DNA of 64,000 bases from an uncultured Bacteroidales bacterium (lineage in GTDB: Bacteria > Bacteroidota > Bacteroidia > Bacteroidales > F082). The notes under the pieces are model-generated. The model worked only from the letters and a program-made list of their open reading frames with translations. It had not been told where the DNA came from and searched no databases. Where the stretch lies: assembly GCA_947303395.1 (NCBI GenBank), contig CAMYYD010000007.1, positions 62,001 to 126,000 of the forward strand, read 5' to 3'. The position numbers were made by a program, and so were the translations under genes. Of this stretch, positions 30,101 through 38,401 are shown piece by piece (positions within the stretch are counted from its first letter, which is position 1; each line of letters starts with the position of its first letter).

Positions 30101-30842
30101 GGATGAGGCATCGACGTATAGCGAAGGTAATGGTTGGTATCCGGTAATAAACATGATTCCGGGACAAGGCTACAAGTATTTCTCCAATTCCAATGAAGAC
30201 AGATACCTGATATACAACAATGATTTCAACATGTCGGAGGTGGCGAAACGACAGGAGAAATTCTGGCATTATGACACTCATGCTTATGCTAATACGATGA
30301 CAGTGATTTCGGTGGTTGACATTGATAATGAGGAAGTTGCGAAAGGCAATTATGAACTTGCGGCCTTTGTCGACAACGAATGCAGAGGCAGCGTCAAACT
30401 TGATTATTTCGAACCGCTTGACCGTTATTTTGCCGTGATGAGCGTCGCTGGCAATGACTTGGAGGAAGTGAACTTCGGTTTGGCCGACACATCAAATGGT
30501 GAAGTTAACTTCAATTGCGAACAGAGCATGACGTTTGCCACCGATGCCGTTGTAGGCCGACTCAGCAGTCCTTACAACATCAGTTTCAATCATGAAAACA
30601 CAGATGCTGTTGTGCATATTTATCCAAACCCTGTAGACAGAAACGCTTCATTCACACTGGATATTCCGAGCAGCGAAACAATCTCTGAATTATTGATTGT
30701 CAACAGCTTGGGAGCAGAAATGATGCACCAAACTGGCATGACTGGCAAAGTTGTGAAAGGTCTCCCAGTGAGCGGCATCTACAGCATTCAGGTGATAACA
30801 AATACCGGCAACGTTTATCGCGGAAAGCTGGTGGTGAAGTAA
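24114..30842 (+). CDS. Giant BspA-type LRR/InlB-repeat surface protein with T9SS sorting domain (paralog A)
   Basis: 2242 residues from the ATG at 24114 (an earlier TTG at 24084 is rejected because the signal peptide RGKYIYN...KVCA starts here). It alternates leucine-rich BspA-type blocks (motifs such as LTSIVIPQNVTEL, SIPNSVTSIGNYAFSGC) with nine ~65-residue InlB-like B-repeats (GGTVTGGGTY ... FVNWTENG..VST.ATYTF.V...R.LVANF). Four EF-hand-like modules (WDTNGDGELSY.EAAAV) near 25408, 26128, 26997 and 28438 each introduce an LRR block. The C-terminus carries the shared cassette: GWNWWST module (about 29728), AYANTM...AAFVDNECRGS module (about 30262) and sorting domain (IYPNPVDRN ... YRGKLVVK). 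It has no catalytic domain and is probably an adhesin or matrix protein. LRR regions are AT-rich, the cassette GC-richer. Confidence 0.88.
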   Translation: MRGKYIYNAAFRAMLLAVMLVILGITKVCAEQFVLGHLRYSTSGTNTVSCIGHAFSSDEAVGYLIIPSSIFYNGKYWTVTAVGGFSGYTRLTGVSIPNSVTSIGNYAFSGCTGFSGNLNLPTSLTSIGIESFWGCTGFNGTLTIPESITDIDITAFAGTNFTAVYWNAVNCNDITCGYTNFYGYYIYNSTHYYGLLAACSNLRYVYVGANVQRLPAYSLYGCSQVTTITSQAETPPAASNYVFNGVNTGINVKVPCGKSGAYQSAQGWSVFPIVEGDECEYLITGLADPAYAGTVSGSGTYNNGSTCTLTANPNAGYTFIVWTENGTQVSTDASYTFTAKSDRLLIAHFQQQLYTVNVSHFPSAGGTVTGGGTFTYGNSCTVTATPNSGFHFVNWTENGTQVSTNATYTFNVTDSRDLVANFVLDNIGPEQIVFADANVKAICVENWDTNGDGELNYDEAAAVTTIGTEFEGNTAITSFDEFQYFTGVTTLTGGTKPTGHPTVIVQYGAFYYCSNLTSIIIPESVTDIKNYAFAGCMGLTSLTIYAEIPPTTGTYTFNNVDKSIPVYVPCAYMNAYIAASGWNEFTNYQGINCIYHEIAVSANPSEGGTVAGGGTYVQGVSCTLTATFNSGYVFVNWTENGIPVSTNATYTFTVTEDRTLVANFNSFNVDDVITFADDNVKAICVANWDTNEDGELSYAEAAAVTTLNQVFQGNTTITSFDELQYFTGLTELRGYAANHLIGNTNYFTYHGDFRGCSNLSSIVIPQNIVVIGPGYVFENCSTLTSIEIPNSVVSMGNCLFRGCASLNTVVIGNSVESIGNQSFYECSNLSSLTVYAITPPTLGTDVFYNVVKTIPVHVYETTIPAYQSASGWSEFTNFHGMNCQNYEISVTANPSNEGTVVGDGIYAHGETCTLSATPNASYSFVSWTENGILVSTKTNYTFSVTDSRILVANFAEENQGNISFADENVKNICVSNWDTNGDGELSYAEAAAVTSLNYKFQNNNTITSFEELQYFTGLTEITGRTEQTVYGIHNIITSYYGDFKSCNLLTKIVIPNSVSIIKPNAFKSCSSLTSLVIYDQVVSINSNAFNNCNGLTSITVYAEVPPTLGNYVFSGVDKSIPVYVPVGKVGVYRMASGWSEFTNIQEIPIPSYEIIATINPSEGGIVTGGDTYNHGTLCTLEAVPNVGYHFVNWTENGDEVSTDAVYTFEVTGERSLVANFSLNSYVITVSANPTEGGTVTGGNTYFHGTSCTVTATTNADYLFVYWTENGDYVSADEEYTFTVTESRDLVANYILNISDITASVFPANGGSVTGAGIYTNGTSCTLTATANVGYTFVNWTENGNSVSTDAEYTFTVTEARTLVANFSLNIYSVNATANPITGATITGVGNYTHGTSCTLTVIANDSYTFINWTENGEQVSNDTEYSFVVTETRNLVANLIENITFADPVVKSLCVANWDTNGDGELSYAEAAAVTDLGEVFRGKHDITSFDELQYFTGLTEIADNAFRYSISLSSITFPNTITTIGSYAFYQCYDLLSIVIPSSVTMIEDNVFGFTQNLAHIAVDPNNAVYDSRNDCNAIINSTTNALLVGCYNTTIPNTVTTIERYAFMDCENLTSIIIPNSVTTIESETFYGCSSLTSITIPSSVTEIGSHVFAGNNLAQIVVEQGNTHYDSRENCNAIINSETNALIVGCKNTIIPNTVTKIASSAFYACDGLTSIVIPQNVTELSYLAFYCCMNLDSITLNCVVPPTVGENAFGAVDKSIPVYVPCNTSASYASAIGWNEFTNIQEILCVNIEATANPTIAGIVTGGGNYYKGVECTLNAVANEGYMFESWTENGVFVSDNPEYTFTVNEDRTLEANFISTQTTQLFSGWNWWSTYIEMDGFNGLEYLENTVGDLGICIKSQVCAVVNYFPATGESFWFGDDIVIDNENCYMIDVTDDCLVQLDGDKANPADHPIRIKPNWSWIGYVDNVVRDVNTALEGFDASNDDVIKSKDEASTYSEGNGWYPVINMIPGQGYKYFSNSNEDRYLIYNNDFNMSEVAKRQEKFWHYDTHAYANTMTVISVVDIDNEEVAKGNYELAAFVDNECRGSVKLDYFEPLDRYFAVMSVAGNDLEEVNFGLADTSNGEVNFNCEQSMTFATDAVVGRLSSPYNISFNHENTDAVVHIYPNPVDRNASFTLDIPSSETISELLIVNSLGAEMMHQTGMTGKVVKGLPVSGIYSIQVITNTGNVYRGKLVVK

Positions 30843-30861
30843 AAATATAGACATAAATAGT

Positions 30862-30897
30862 TCGGGTTTCATCACAAAGATGGAACCCGATTTTTTT
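30862..30897 (+). terminator. Terminator after paralog A
   Basis: TCGGGTTTCATC (30862-30873) pairs with GATGGAACCCGA (30879-30890), 12 bp with one wobble and loop ACAAA, followed by seven T. The stem sequence recurs almost unchanged in the minus-strand terminator at 51978-52003. Confidence 0.88.
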
Positions 30898-30926
30898 ATT
30901 ACAATTGAAGTTTTTTAAGTTTTTTC

Positions 30927-30957
30927 TTGGAAATGAAATAATAGTTTCATAATTTTG
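30927..30957 (+). promoter_or_regulatory. Promoter of the subtilisin/LRR gene
   Basis: TTG at 30927-30929 and TAATTTTG at 30950-30957 have a 20-bp spacer; the leader to the ATG at 30992 is about 34 nt. Confidence 0.65.
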
Positions 30958-30991
30958 CACAATTTATAACTGATTAATAATTATTTATAAG

Positions 30992-33900
30992 ATGAGACAT
31001 CGTTTATTTTCCAAAAGTTTTATTGGTATTATTGTATTAATTTTGTCGTTATACAGTATTTCTGTCGCTAATGCTCAAACTTCCAGCATTAACTGGAATA
31101 AGATTGATCCAGAGTTACGTGCAGATATCGAGAATTCGACGCGCGATAACCAGATGTATCGCATCATTGTTGTTATGACCGAGCGATATGATCAGTCGGT
31201 TTTTGAGCGTGCAACCCGTAATATGGACAAACAGACAAGACGTGAGTATGTGATGGGGGAGATGAAGAGGTTTACCTCCGAGTCGCAGAGCAACGTTTTG
31301 GGAATTATGAGAAATCAAAACACTGACGCTGTCAGTAATCTTCAGCAGTTTTGGATTTTCAACGGTTTCTCGTGCATGGCGACCGCTTCGGTGATAGAGA
31401 CTCTTTCCAATCGTGGCGATATCAGTATGATTTGTTCCGACAAGGAACGTCAGATGATACCTGATACGGAAGATGCAGAGTATGTCCCACAAAGAGGTAA
31501 TGCTTGGAATGTGACAAAAGTCAATGCAGATGATGTGTGGACTTATTATGGTTCAACAGGTTATACAGGAAAAGGTGTTGTTGTGGCTGTCATTGATACA
31601 GGTGTGAACTATAATCATACCGATATCAAAGATAATATGTGGGATGGCGGTAGCGAATATCCTTATCATGGCTACGATTTTGTGAATTCTGATAACAATC
31701 CTATTGATGATCACAGTCACGGTACACATTGTGCGGGTACGGTGGCTGGATATGGCACAAATGGTACTCAAACTGGAATGGCAACTGGCGCAAAAATCAT
31801 GGCACTCAAGGTTTTGAATTCTAGTGGTAACGGCGAGGATGGTCCTATAGTAAATGCTATGGAGTTCGCCATGGAACATGGAGCCGATATTGTGAGCTTG
31901 TCATTAGGCGCATCGGGTGTTGGAGGATATTGGTATTATCGCGACACGATGGTTACATTGCTAAATGCTGGTGTCGTTGCATCTGTGGCTGCCGGTAATG
32001 ACGGTGACGAATTAAATAAATATCCTATTCCATATAACATTGGGGCTCCTGGCAACTGCCCACCGCCGTATCTGCATCCTGATCAAAAGGATATTCTTGA
32101 TGGTGGTTTGTCGGCTACAATAAGTGTTGGAGCAACCGACCAAAACGATGTTCACACCTACTTTACCTCGGTTGGACCAGCTACATGGTCGACAGGTAGT
32201 TATATAGGAAACTATAATGATTATCCGTATTCAGCCAACAGCAATACCCTAATAGGTCTCATCCGTCCGGATGTTGCTGCTCCTGGTTATCAGATAGTTT
32301 CTCTAACTCATAATAGCAATACAGGCTACTGCACAAAAAACGGCACATCAATGGCAACTCCTTGTGTTGCCGGAGTTATGGCTTTAATGCTGGAGGCTAA
32401 TCCAGATCTTACCCCGCGACAGATCGATTCTATTCTCGAACATACCGCTGTGCGGTGCGAAGGCGCCACATCGAAAAGCAACTACACTGGTTCGGGTCGT
32501 ATCGATGCCTATGCCGCCGTGCAAGGAGCTCTTTCGTTGCCTATCAGTTTCGCCGATGCCAACGTTAAAGCCCTCTGCGTTGCCAATTGGGACACCAACG
32601 GTGACGGAGAACTGAGTTATGGTGAAGCGGCTGCTGTTACGGATTTGGGTAATGTGTTTAAATCGAATCGTAACATTACATCGTTTAATGAGTTACAGTA
32701 TTTCACAGGACTGACTTCAATAGGAGAAAATACTTTTAATTATTGTCGTAACCTTACTTCCATTGTTATTCCAAATAATGTTGTTACAATTGGCTACGAT
32801 GCATTTTATGAGTGTGATGCATTAGCTGCGCTGGATATCCCCAATTCGGTAACAACAATTGCCAATAGTGCGTTTTATGGTTGTATCAGTCTTACCTCAT
32901 TATATATTCCGGCTTCTGTAACATCAATAATTTCTTTAGCTTTTGGGCATAATAACCTTGAGCAGATTGTCGTAGATCCCGATAATCCTGTTTATGATTC
33001 TAGAAATAATTGCAATGCTATAATAAAAACTGCAACAAATGAAGTGCTGATCGGATGTAAAAACACGGTTTTCCCGAATACAGTGACCTCAATCGGCTCT
33101 TATGCTTTTTATCACTGTGATGGTCTAACATTACTGGAGATCCCAAGCACAATAACATCAATTTCAAAATATGCGTTTGAATATAACAGTATAGGACAGA
33201 TAGTAGTAGATTCTGAAAATTCTGTCTATGATTCAAGAAATAATAGCAATGCAGTGATAAAAACTGCTACTAATGAGTTGATTGTCGGTTGTGAAAACAC
33301 GATTATTCCGAATACAATTACGAAGATTGGAGAGTATGCTTTTTATAATTGCAAGGGTCTTACAGCTATTGAAATTCCAAATTCGGTGACAATCATTGAT
33401 AGTTATGCGTTTAATGGGTGTTCCGGACTCACAACGATTAGTATTCCAAGTCAGGTCGTTCAACTTGGATATAATGCGTTTCAGTATTGCTCTCATCTTG
33501 TAGAAATAAGTGTGTATGCAGTTACACCTCCTGTAACATTGGGTAATTATGTGTTTGGCGGCATTAACAAATCAATTCCTGTTACTGTTTACTGTGAATC
33601 GGTCAATGAATATTATAATGCAAACCAATGGAGCGATTTTACAAATTATCAGACTTTTGAAGATGATTGCCCGCAGGAAATAACGGTTTCGATGAACATT
33701 GCTGATGGTGGTACGGTTACCGGTGGCGGCACGTATAACACTGGCGATACCTGTACACTGGTAGCTGTTCCTAATGATGGCTATCTATTCACTCACTGGG
33801 AAAGAAACGGTAATTTGGTTTCATGTAATTCCACTTATTCATTCAGTGTTTGTGGCGAAACAGAGTATGTTGCCATTTTTGATGCTATTGAAGGTTTATA

Positions 33901-36900
33901 TATCGGCAGTGGAGAGGCAGTGAGTAATTCTATTCCAAGCTATTCCAGTTATAAATATTCACTCTCGCAACAGATATATACATCTCAGGAGATCGGTTCC
34001 GGTGAGATACAAAGTATAGCTTTCTTCAATGCTGGAAATGAAAAAACACGTAATTTTAATATCTATCTGATTCCTACCAATAAAAACAAATTCAGCAGTA
34101 CGACTGATTGGATACCGGTAACAGAAAGTGATATGGTTTTTAGCGGTGACGTGACTTTGGTGAAGGGTGATTGGACAGTTATAAATTTAGATACGCCACG
34201 TTATTTTGACGGAAACTCAAATTTAGCTTTTGTGATAGATGATAACACGGGTTTGTACGGCAGCGGTGTGCAATGCCGTGTTCTTGATGCTGATGGTAAT
34301 CAAACACTCCGTTTTGCATCTGATAACAATAACCCTGATCCGTACAACCCGACAAGAATTAGCGGCACTTTGATGTCAGTGAAAAATCAGATAATACTCA
34401 ATATTGATCACGAAGATTCTTTTGAGGTTAATGTTACCAAAGATATCGCTGAAGCGGGAACAGTTACCGGAGCCGGAACTTATTACTATGGCGCGACATG
34501 TACAGTTACAGCAACAGCAAACAATGGATATACATTCCGTTATTGGACTGACAACGGAAACTTTGTTTCATATGACAGTGAGTTTTCTTTTGAGGTTCGT
34601 AAGACTTATAACTTGCAGGCAGTATTTTCTGCAGATTCACCAATACATTTTGAAGATGAAAATGTTAAAACGATATGCGTCGCCAACTGGGATACCAACA
34701 GCGATGGCGAACTGAGCTACAACGAAGCTGCTGCAGTGACTGCGTTGGGAACAGTGTTTAAAAACAATAATTCTATTACTTCGTTTAATGAATTAGAGTA
34801 TTTTACTGGATTGACGACTATTGGAAGCATGGCATTTCGTGCTTGTGAGTATCTAAAATCGATGACTATACCTAATAACGTAACAATCATAGACTCTGAT
34901 GCATTTGCATATTGTTATCGGTTAGCAACAGTTGATATTCCTAATTCTGTTACTACTATTAATAATGGTTCGTTTCAGTACTGTTATAAAATAACTGATT
35001 TATTTATTCCTAGTTCAGTAACAACAATTGGAAATAACGCTTTTTATAATTGTTATGGATTACAACAAATTGTAGTAGATAATAATAATCCGATATATGA
35101 TTCTAGGGATAATTGTAACGCAATAATAGCATCAAATTCTAACAAATTACTGTATGGCTCAAAAAATTCGATAATACCAAATTCGGTGACAACCATAGGT
35201 AATAGAGCTTTTTATGCAATACCAATTGTGTCAATTGTTATACCTAATTCAGTAAATACAATTGAGGACTATGCATTCTCAAATTGCAATAAACTTGAAT
35301 CAATAACAATACCAAACTCAGTGAATAATTTGGGTGAATATGTCTTTTCGTCATGTTATGTTTTGTCATATATTACTGTTGACGAAACAAATGAAGTTTA
35401 TGATTCTAGAGATAATTGTAATGCTATTATTGAAACAGCAACTAATAAGTTGATGTTTGGATGTAAAAACACTATTATTCCAAACACTGTTAATTCAATA
35501 AATAATAATGCATTTTATAATATGGAGGGTCTTACTAACATAGAAATACCAAATTCAGTAACAGAAATAGGTTCGAATGCTTTTGCATATTGTTATAAAC
35601 TGACATCTGTAGATATTGCAAATTCTGTGACGACCATTCATTCCTCAGCTTTTGATTATTGTTATAGATTGACATCCTTAATTATACCAACATCTGTAGT
35701 ATCGATTGGCCAATCAGCATTCTACAATTGTTATGGTTTGACATCTATAACATCGCAATCTGTTGTTCCACCGACATTAGAGGCTTCATGGAATGGACAA
35801 TATTATGTGTTTTACCAAGTTGACAAATCCATTCCTCTTTATGTTCCGCGCGGTGCAGCTGAGGCCTATGCTGCAGCACCTGGATGGAATGAATTTACAA
35901 ATATTCAAGAAGATTGGGATCTTCCAATCTCCTTTGCCGATGCCAACGTCAAAGCTCTCTGCGTCGCCAACTGGGACACCAACGGCGATGGTGAACTGAG
36001 CTACAACGAAGCCGCTGCAGTAACTGATTTGGGCGGGGTGTTTACAAGCAATCAGTCTATTCAAACATTTGATGAATTGCAATACTTTACAGGATTGAAT
36101 GAAATCGGAGAGGATGCTTTCGCTTGGTGCATGAATATGACATCAGTGCAACTGCCAAACACAATTACGAGTATCGGTTCATCTGCTTTCTATGACTGCC
36201 ACAAACTCCATTCAATAACAATACCTGCTGCAGTTAATCACATAGGTTCGTCAGCTTTGTCTTGCTCAAATCTTGAGACAATTGTTGTAGAATCTGACAA
36301 CACTACATACGATTCGCGCGATAATTGTAATGCAATAATTGAAACTGCTACTAACAAACTCATAAGAGGTTGTAAAAACACCATCATACCAAATACGGTT
36401 GTGACACTTGCTGATAATTCATTTAGGAGCTGTTATGGTATGACATATATTGAAATCCCGGCTTCAGTAAGTAATATTGTTAATGGCGCATTTTATGCTT
36501 GTAGCCTTGGATGTGTCGTCGTGGATTCGGGAAATCTTGTTTATGACTCAAGAAATAATTGCAACGCAATAATAGAAACGGCATCTAATAAATTGATTGT
36601 CGGTAGTCAAAATGCTGTAATTCCTGACGATGTGACTGTAATCGGTCGTTACGCATTTTTTTATTGTCTCGAAAACGGCTCATATTCAATAACATTGCCA
36701 AGCGTGCTTTCAACTATTGAATATGGTGCGTTCTATGGTTGCTCAGGTTTGAGTGAAATAACATCTCTTGCGAGTACGCCTCCTTCAGTTGAGAATAAAG
36801 CTTTTGATTATGTCAACAAATCCATTCCGGTCTATGTTCCTGCTGGCACAGTGAACGCATACAAATCAGCTTATGGTTGGAGCGAGTTTACCAACATCCG

Positions 36901-38377
36901 TGAAATCGGCACCCATTGGTCGCCAATTTCTGGTACCGAAAACAATATGATTGTCAATGGTATTATTAAGATAAACAACGAACAGCAGTATAATCCATTG
37001 CTCGAAGTGGGCGCTTTCTGTGGCGACGAATGCCGCGGAAGCTCATTTGCAAGATTGTTCCCTCCAACTGGCGAATATGTCGCGCAAATTACCATTGTCA
37101 GCAACGCAACAGATGGCGAAACAATCAATTTCCGCCTCTATGACCATGAAATTCAGGCTGAACCAGACGTTGTTTGTTTCAACACTATCGAATTCGTGGC
37201 TGATGGAGAAATAGGAACATATGGTGGATGGTACGAATATGTCTTCTACGGCCCTGATAACATTCAGAATGTCAACCTCGTAGAAGGCTGGAATTGGTGG
37301 TCGACATTTATCGAGCAGAACGGCAATAACGGACTCGAAACACTTGAAGACAACCTTGGTCACAACGGCTCGGTGATTAAGTCTCAAACTCAATCGGTGG
37401 TTAATTACTATCCTCAAACCGATGATGACATGTGGTTCGGTGACCTCACTTCATTAGAAAACGAACAGGGTTATCTGGTTAACACAACAGCGGCTTGCGA
37501 GTTTATTTACGCCGGTGTGGCTGTCAATCCTTCAGAACATCCTATAACATTGGTGCCAAATTGGACATGGATTGGCTATCCTGTCAATATCGAACAGTAT
37601 CCGGCTGAAGCGATGAGCGGCTTTGTCCCGACACAAAACGATATCGTCAAAGGTCAGAATTCATTCGCTTTGTACTATGATGGCTGGTTCCCTCAGGATT
37701 TTGTGATGATTCCTGGTCAGAGCTATAAATATCAATCGAAGAGCGACGAAAATAGGACTCTCACCTTCGTAAATAGTGGAAATAGAGCTGAAATTAATAG
37801 GGAGAATCGTTATTGGAAGAGCAATGAGCACGCTTTCGCTGATAATATGAACATAGTGGCCACTGTTACTGTGGCAGGTGTCGAACAAAGTGACACCGAC
37901 CTCGAACTTGGAGCCTTCGTCAACGGAGTGTGCCGCGGTAGCGCTAAACTCAAGTATTTCGAGCCTCTCAACCGCTACTACGCAATGCTGACAATCTCAG
38001 GCGATAAGGAAGAAGATGTCGAATTCGCTCTCGTGAACGCCGAGCAGAACAAGATGGGCAACAGCAGCGATGAAAGTCTTACATTTGTGTCGGATGCCGT
38101 CGTCGGCACTTTAACAGAACCATTCGAGATTCACTTCGGTGAGATGACAGATATCGACAGAAGCAGTCTGGTGATTTATCCAAACCCAGTAGACCGAAAC
38201 GAGATGTTCACACTCGACATCCCGAATGATGAGACAATAAAGGAAATAGTGATTACTGACGCTCTCGGCTCAGTGGTGTGCAAAAATACATTCAGCTTGC
38301 GAGTCTCAGGTGTTTATATGGTTAAAGCCATCTGCGCCTCCGGTAATGTGTATTTTGGTAAATTGATTGTTAAATAA
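30992..38377 (+). CDS. S8 subtilisin-like protease fused to BspA-LRR/EF-hand array, T9SS cargo (paralog B)
   Basis: 2461 residues. A signal peptide (1-29, ending VANAQ) and an inhibitor-like propeptide (about 40-165) precede a subtilisin domain (about 185-515) with an intact triad: Asp202 (VIDTGV), His243 (HGTHCAG), Ser453 (GTSMATP), plus the oxyanion Asn336 (AAGND). Then come three EF-hand-like modules (32543, 34641, 35925), each followed by LRR blocks with six YDSR.NCNAII..ATN.L..GCKNT segments, two InlB-like repeats (about 33680 and 34423), and a jelly-roll-like module between them (GLYIGSGEAV ... FDGNSNLAFVIDDNTG). The tail has the W.PI.GT...VGAFCGDECRGS module (about 36910), GWNWWST (37288), AFVNGVCRGS (37915) and a sorting domain. 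It is predicted to be an exported protease with a long adhesive stalk. Confidence 0.92.
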   Translation: MRHRLFSKSFIGIIVLILSLYSISVANAQTSSINWNKIDPELRADIENSTRDNQMYRIIVVMTERYDQSVFERATRNMDKQTRREYVMGEMKRFTSESQSNVLGIMRNQNTDAVSNLQQFWIFNGFSCMATASVIETLSNRGDISMICSDKERQMIPDTEDAEYVPQRGNAWNVTKVNADDVWTYYGSTGYTGKGVVVAVIDTGVNYNHTDIKDNMWDGGSEYPYHGYDFVNSDNNPIDDHSHGTHCAGTVAGYGTNGTQTGMATGAKIMALKVLNSSGNGEDGPIVNAMEFAMEHGADIVSLSLGASGVGGYWYYRDTMVTLLNAGVVASVAAGNDGDELNKYPIPYNIGAPGNCPPPYLHPDQKDILDGGLSATISVGATDQNDVHTYFTSVGPATWSTGSYIGNYNDYPYSANSNTLIGLIRPDVAAPGYQIVSLTHNSNTGYCTKNGTSMATPCVAGVMALMLEANPDLTPRQIDSILEHTAVRCEGATSKSNYTGSGRIDAYAAVQGALSLPISFADANVKALCVANWDTNGDGELSYGEAAAVTDLGNVFKSNRNITSFNELQYFTGLTSIGENTFNYCRNLTSIVIPNNVVTIGYDAFYECDALAALDIPNSVTTIANSAFYGCISLTSLYIPASVTSIISLAFGHNNLEQIVVDPDNPVYDSRNNCNAIIKTATNEVLIGCKNTVFPNTVTSIGSYAFYHCDGLTLLEIPSTITSISKYAFEYNSIGQIVVDSENSVYDSRNNSNAVIKTATNELIVGCENTIIPNTITKIGEYAFYNCKGLTAIEIPNSVTIIDSYAFNGCSGLTTISIPSQVVQLGYNAFQYCSHLVEISVYAVTPPVTLGNYVFGGINKSIPVTVYCESVNEYYNANQWSDFTNYQTFEDDCPQEITVSMNIADGGTVTGGGTYNTGDTCTLVAVPNDGYLFTHWERNGNLVSCNSTYSFSVCGETEYVAIFDAIEGLYIGSGEAVSNSIPSYSSYKYSLSQQIYTSQEIGSGEIQSIAFFNAGNEKTRNFNIYLIPTNKNKFSSTTDWIPVTESDMVFSGDVTLVKGDWTVINLDTPRYFDGNSNLAFVIDDNTGLYGSGVQCRVLDADGNQTLRFASDNNNPDPYNPTRISGTLMSVKNQIILNIDHEDSFEVNVTKDIAEAGTVTGAGTYYYGATCTVTATANNGYTFRYWTDNGNFVSYDSEFSFEVRKTYNLQAVFSADSPIHFEDENVKTICVANWDTNSDGELSYNEAAAVTALGTVFKNNNSITSFNELEYFTGLTTIGSMAFRACEYLKSMTIPNNVTIIDSDAFAYCYRLATVDIPNSVTTINNGSFQYCYKITDLFIPSSVTTIGNNAFYNCYGLQQIVVDNNNPIYDSRDNCNAIIASNSNKLLYGSKNSIIPNSVTTIGNRAFYAIPIVSIVIPNSVNTIEDYAFSNCNKLESITIPNSVNNLGEYVFSSCYVLSYITVDETNEVYDSRDNCNAIIETATNKLMFGCKNTIIPNTVNSINNNAFYNMEGLTNIEIPNSVTEIGSNAFAYCYKLTSVDIANSVTTIHSSAFDYCYRLTSLIIPTSVVSIGQSAFYNCYGLTSITSQSVVPPTLEASWNGQYYVFYQVDKSIPLYVPRGAAEAYAAAPGWNEFTNIQEDWDLPISFADANVKALCVANWDTNGDGELSYNEAAAVTDLGGVFTSNQSIQTFDELQYFTGLNEIGEDAFAWCMNMTSVQLPNTITSIGSSAFYDCHKLHSITIPAAVNHIGSSALSCSNLETIVVESDNTTYDSRDNCNAIIETATNKLIRGCKNTIIPNTVVTLADNSFRSCYGMTYIEIPASVSNIVNGAFYACSLGCVVVDSGNLVYDSRNNCNAIIETASNKLIVGSQNAVIPDDVTVIGRYAFFYCLENGSYSITLPSVLSTIEYGAFYGCSGLSEITSLASTPPSVENKAFDYVNKSIPVYVPAGTVNAYKSAYGWSEFTNIREIGTHWSPISGTENNMIVNGIIKINNEQQYNPLLEVGAFCGDECRGSSFARLFPPTGEYVAQITIVSNATDGETINFRLYDHEIQAEPDVVCFNTIEFVADGEIGTYGGWYEYVFYGPDNIQNVNLVEGWNWWSTFIEQNGNNGLETLEDNLGHNGSVIKSQTQSVVNYYPQTDDDMWFGDLTSLENEQGYLVNTTAACEFIYAGVAVNPSEHPITLVPNWTWIGYPVNIEQYPAEAMSGFVPTQNDIVKGQNSFALYYDGWFPQDFVMIPGQSYKYQSKSDENRTLTFVNSGNRAEINRENRYWKSNEHAFADNMNIVATVTVAGVEQSDTDLELGAFVNGVCRGSAKLKYFEPLNRYYAMLTISGDKEEDVEFALVNAEQNKMGNSSDESLTFVSDAVVGTLTEPFEIHFGEMTDIDRSSLVIYPNPVDRNEMFTLDIPNDETIKEIVITDALGSVVCKNTFSLRVSGVYMVKAICASGNVYFGKLIVK

Positions 38378-38401
38378 TTGATAAACAATAGGTATTTATA
38401 T

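Noticed and set aside
29334-30281. 315-codon minus-strand open frame inside paralog A, and similar long antisense frames at 6528-7454 and 3493-4335
   Set aside because: They mirror real genes in codon-complementary frames and have neither a recognisable domain nor signals.
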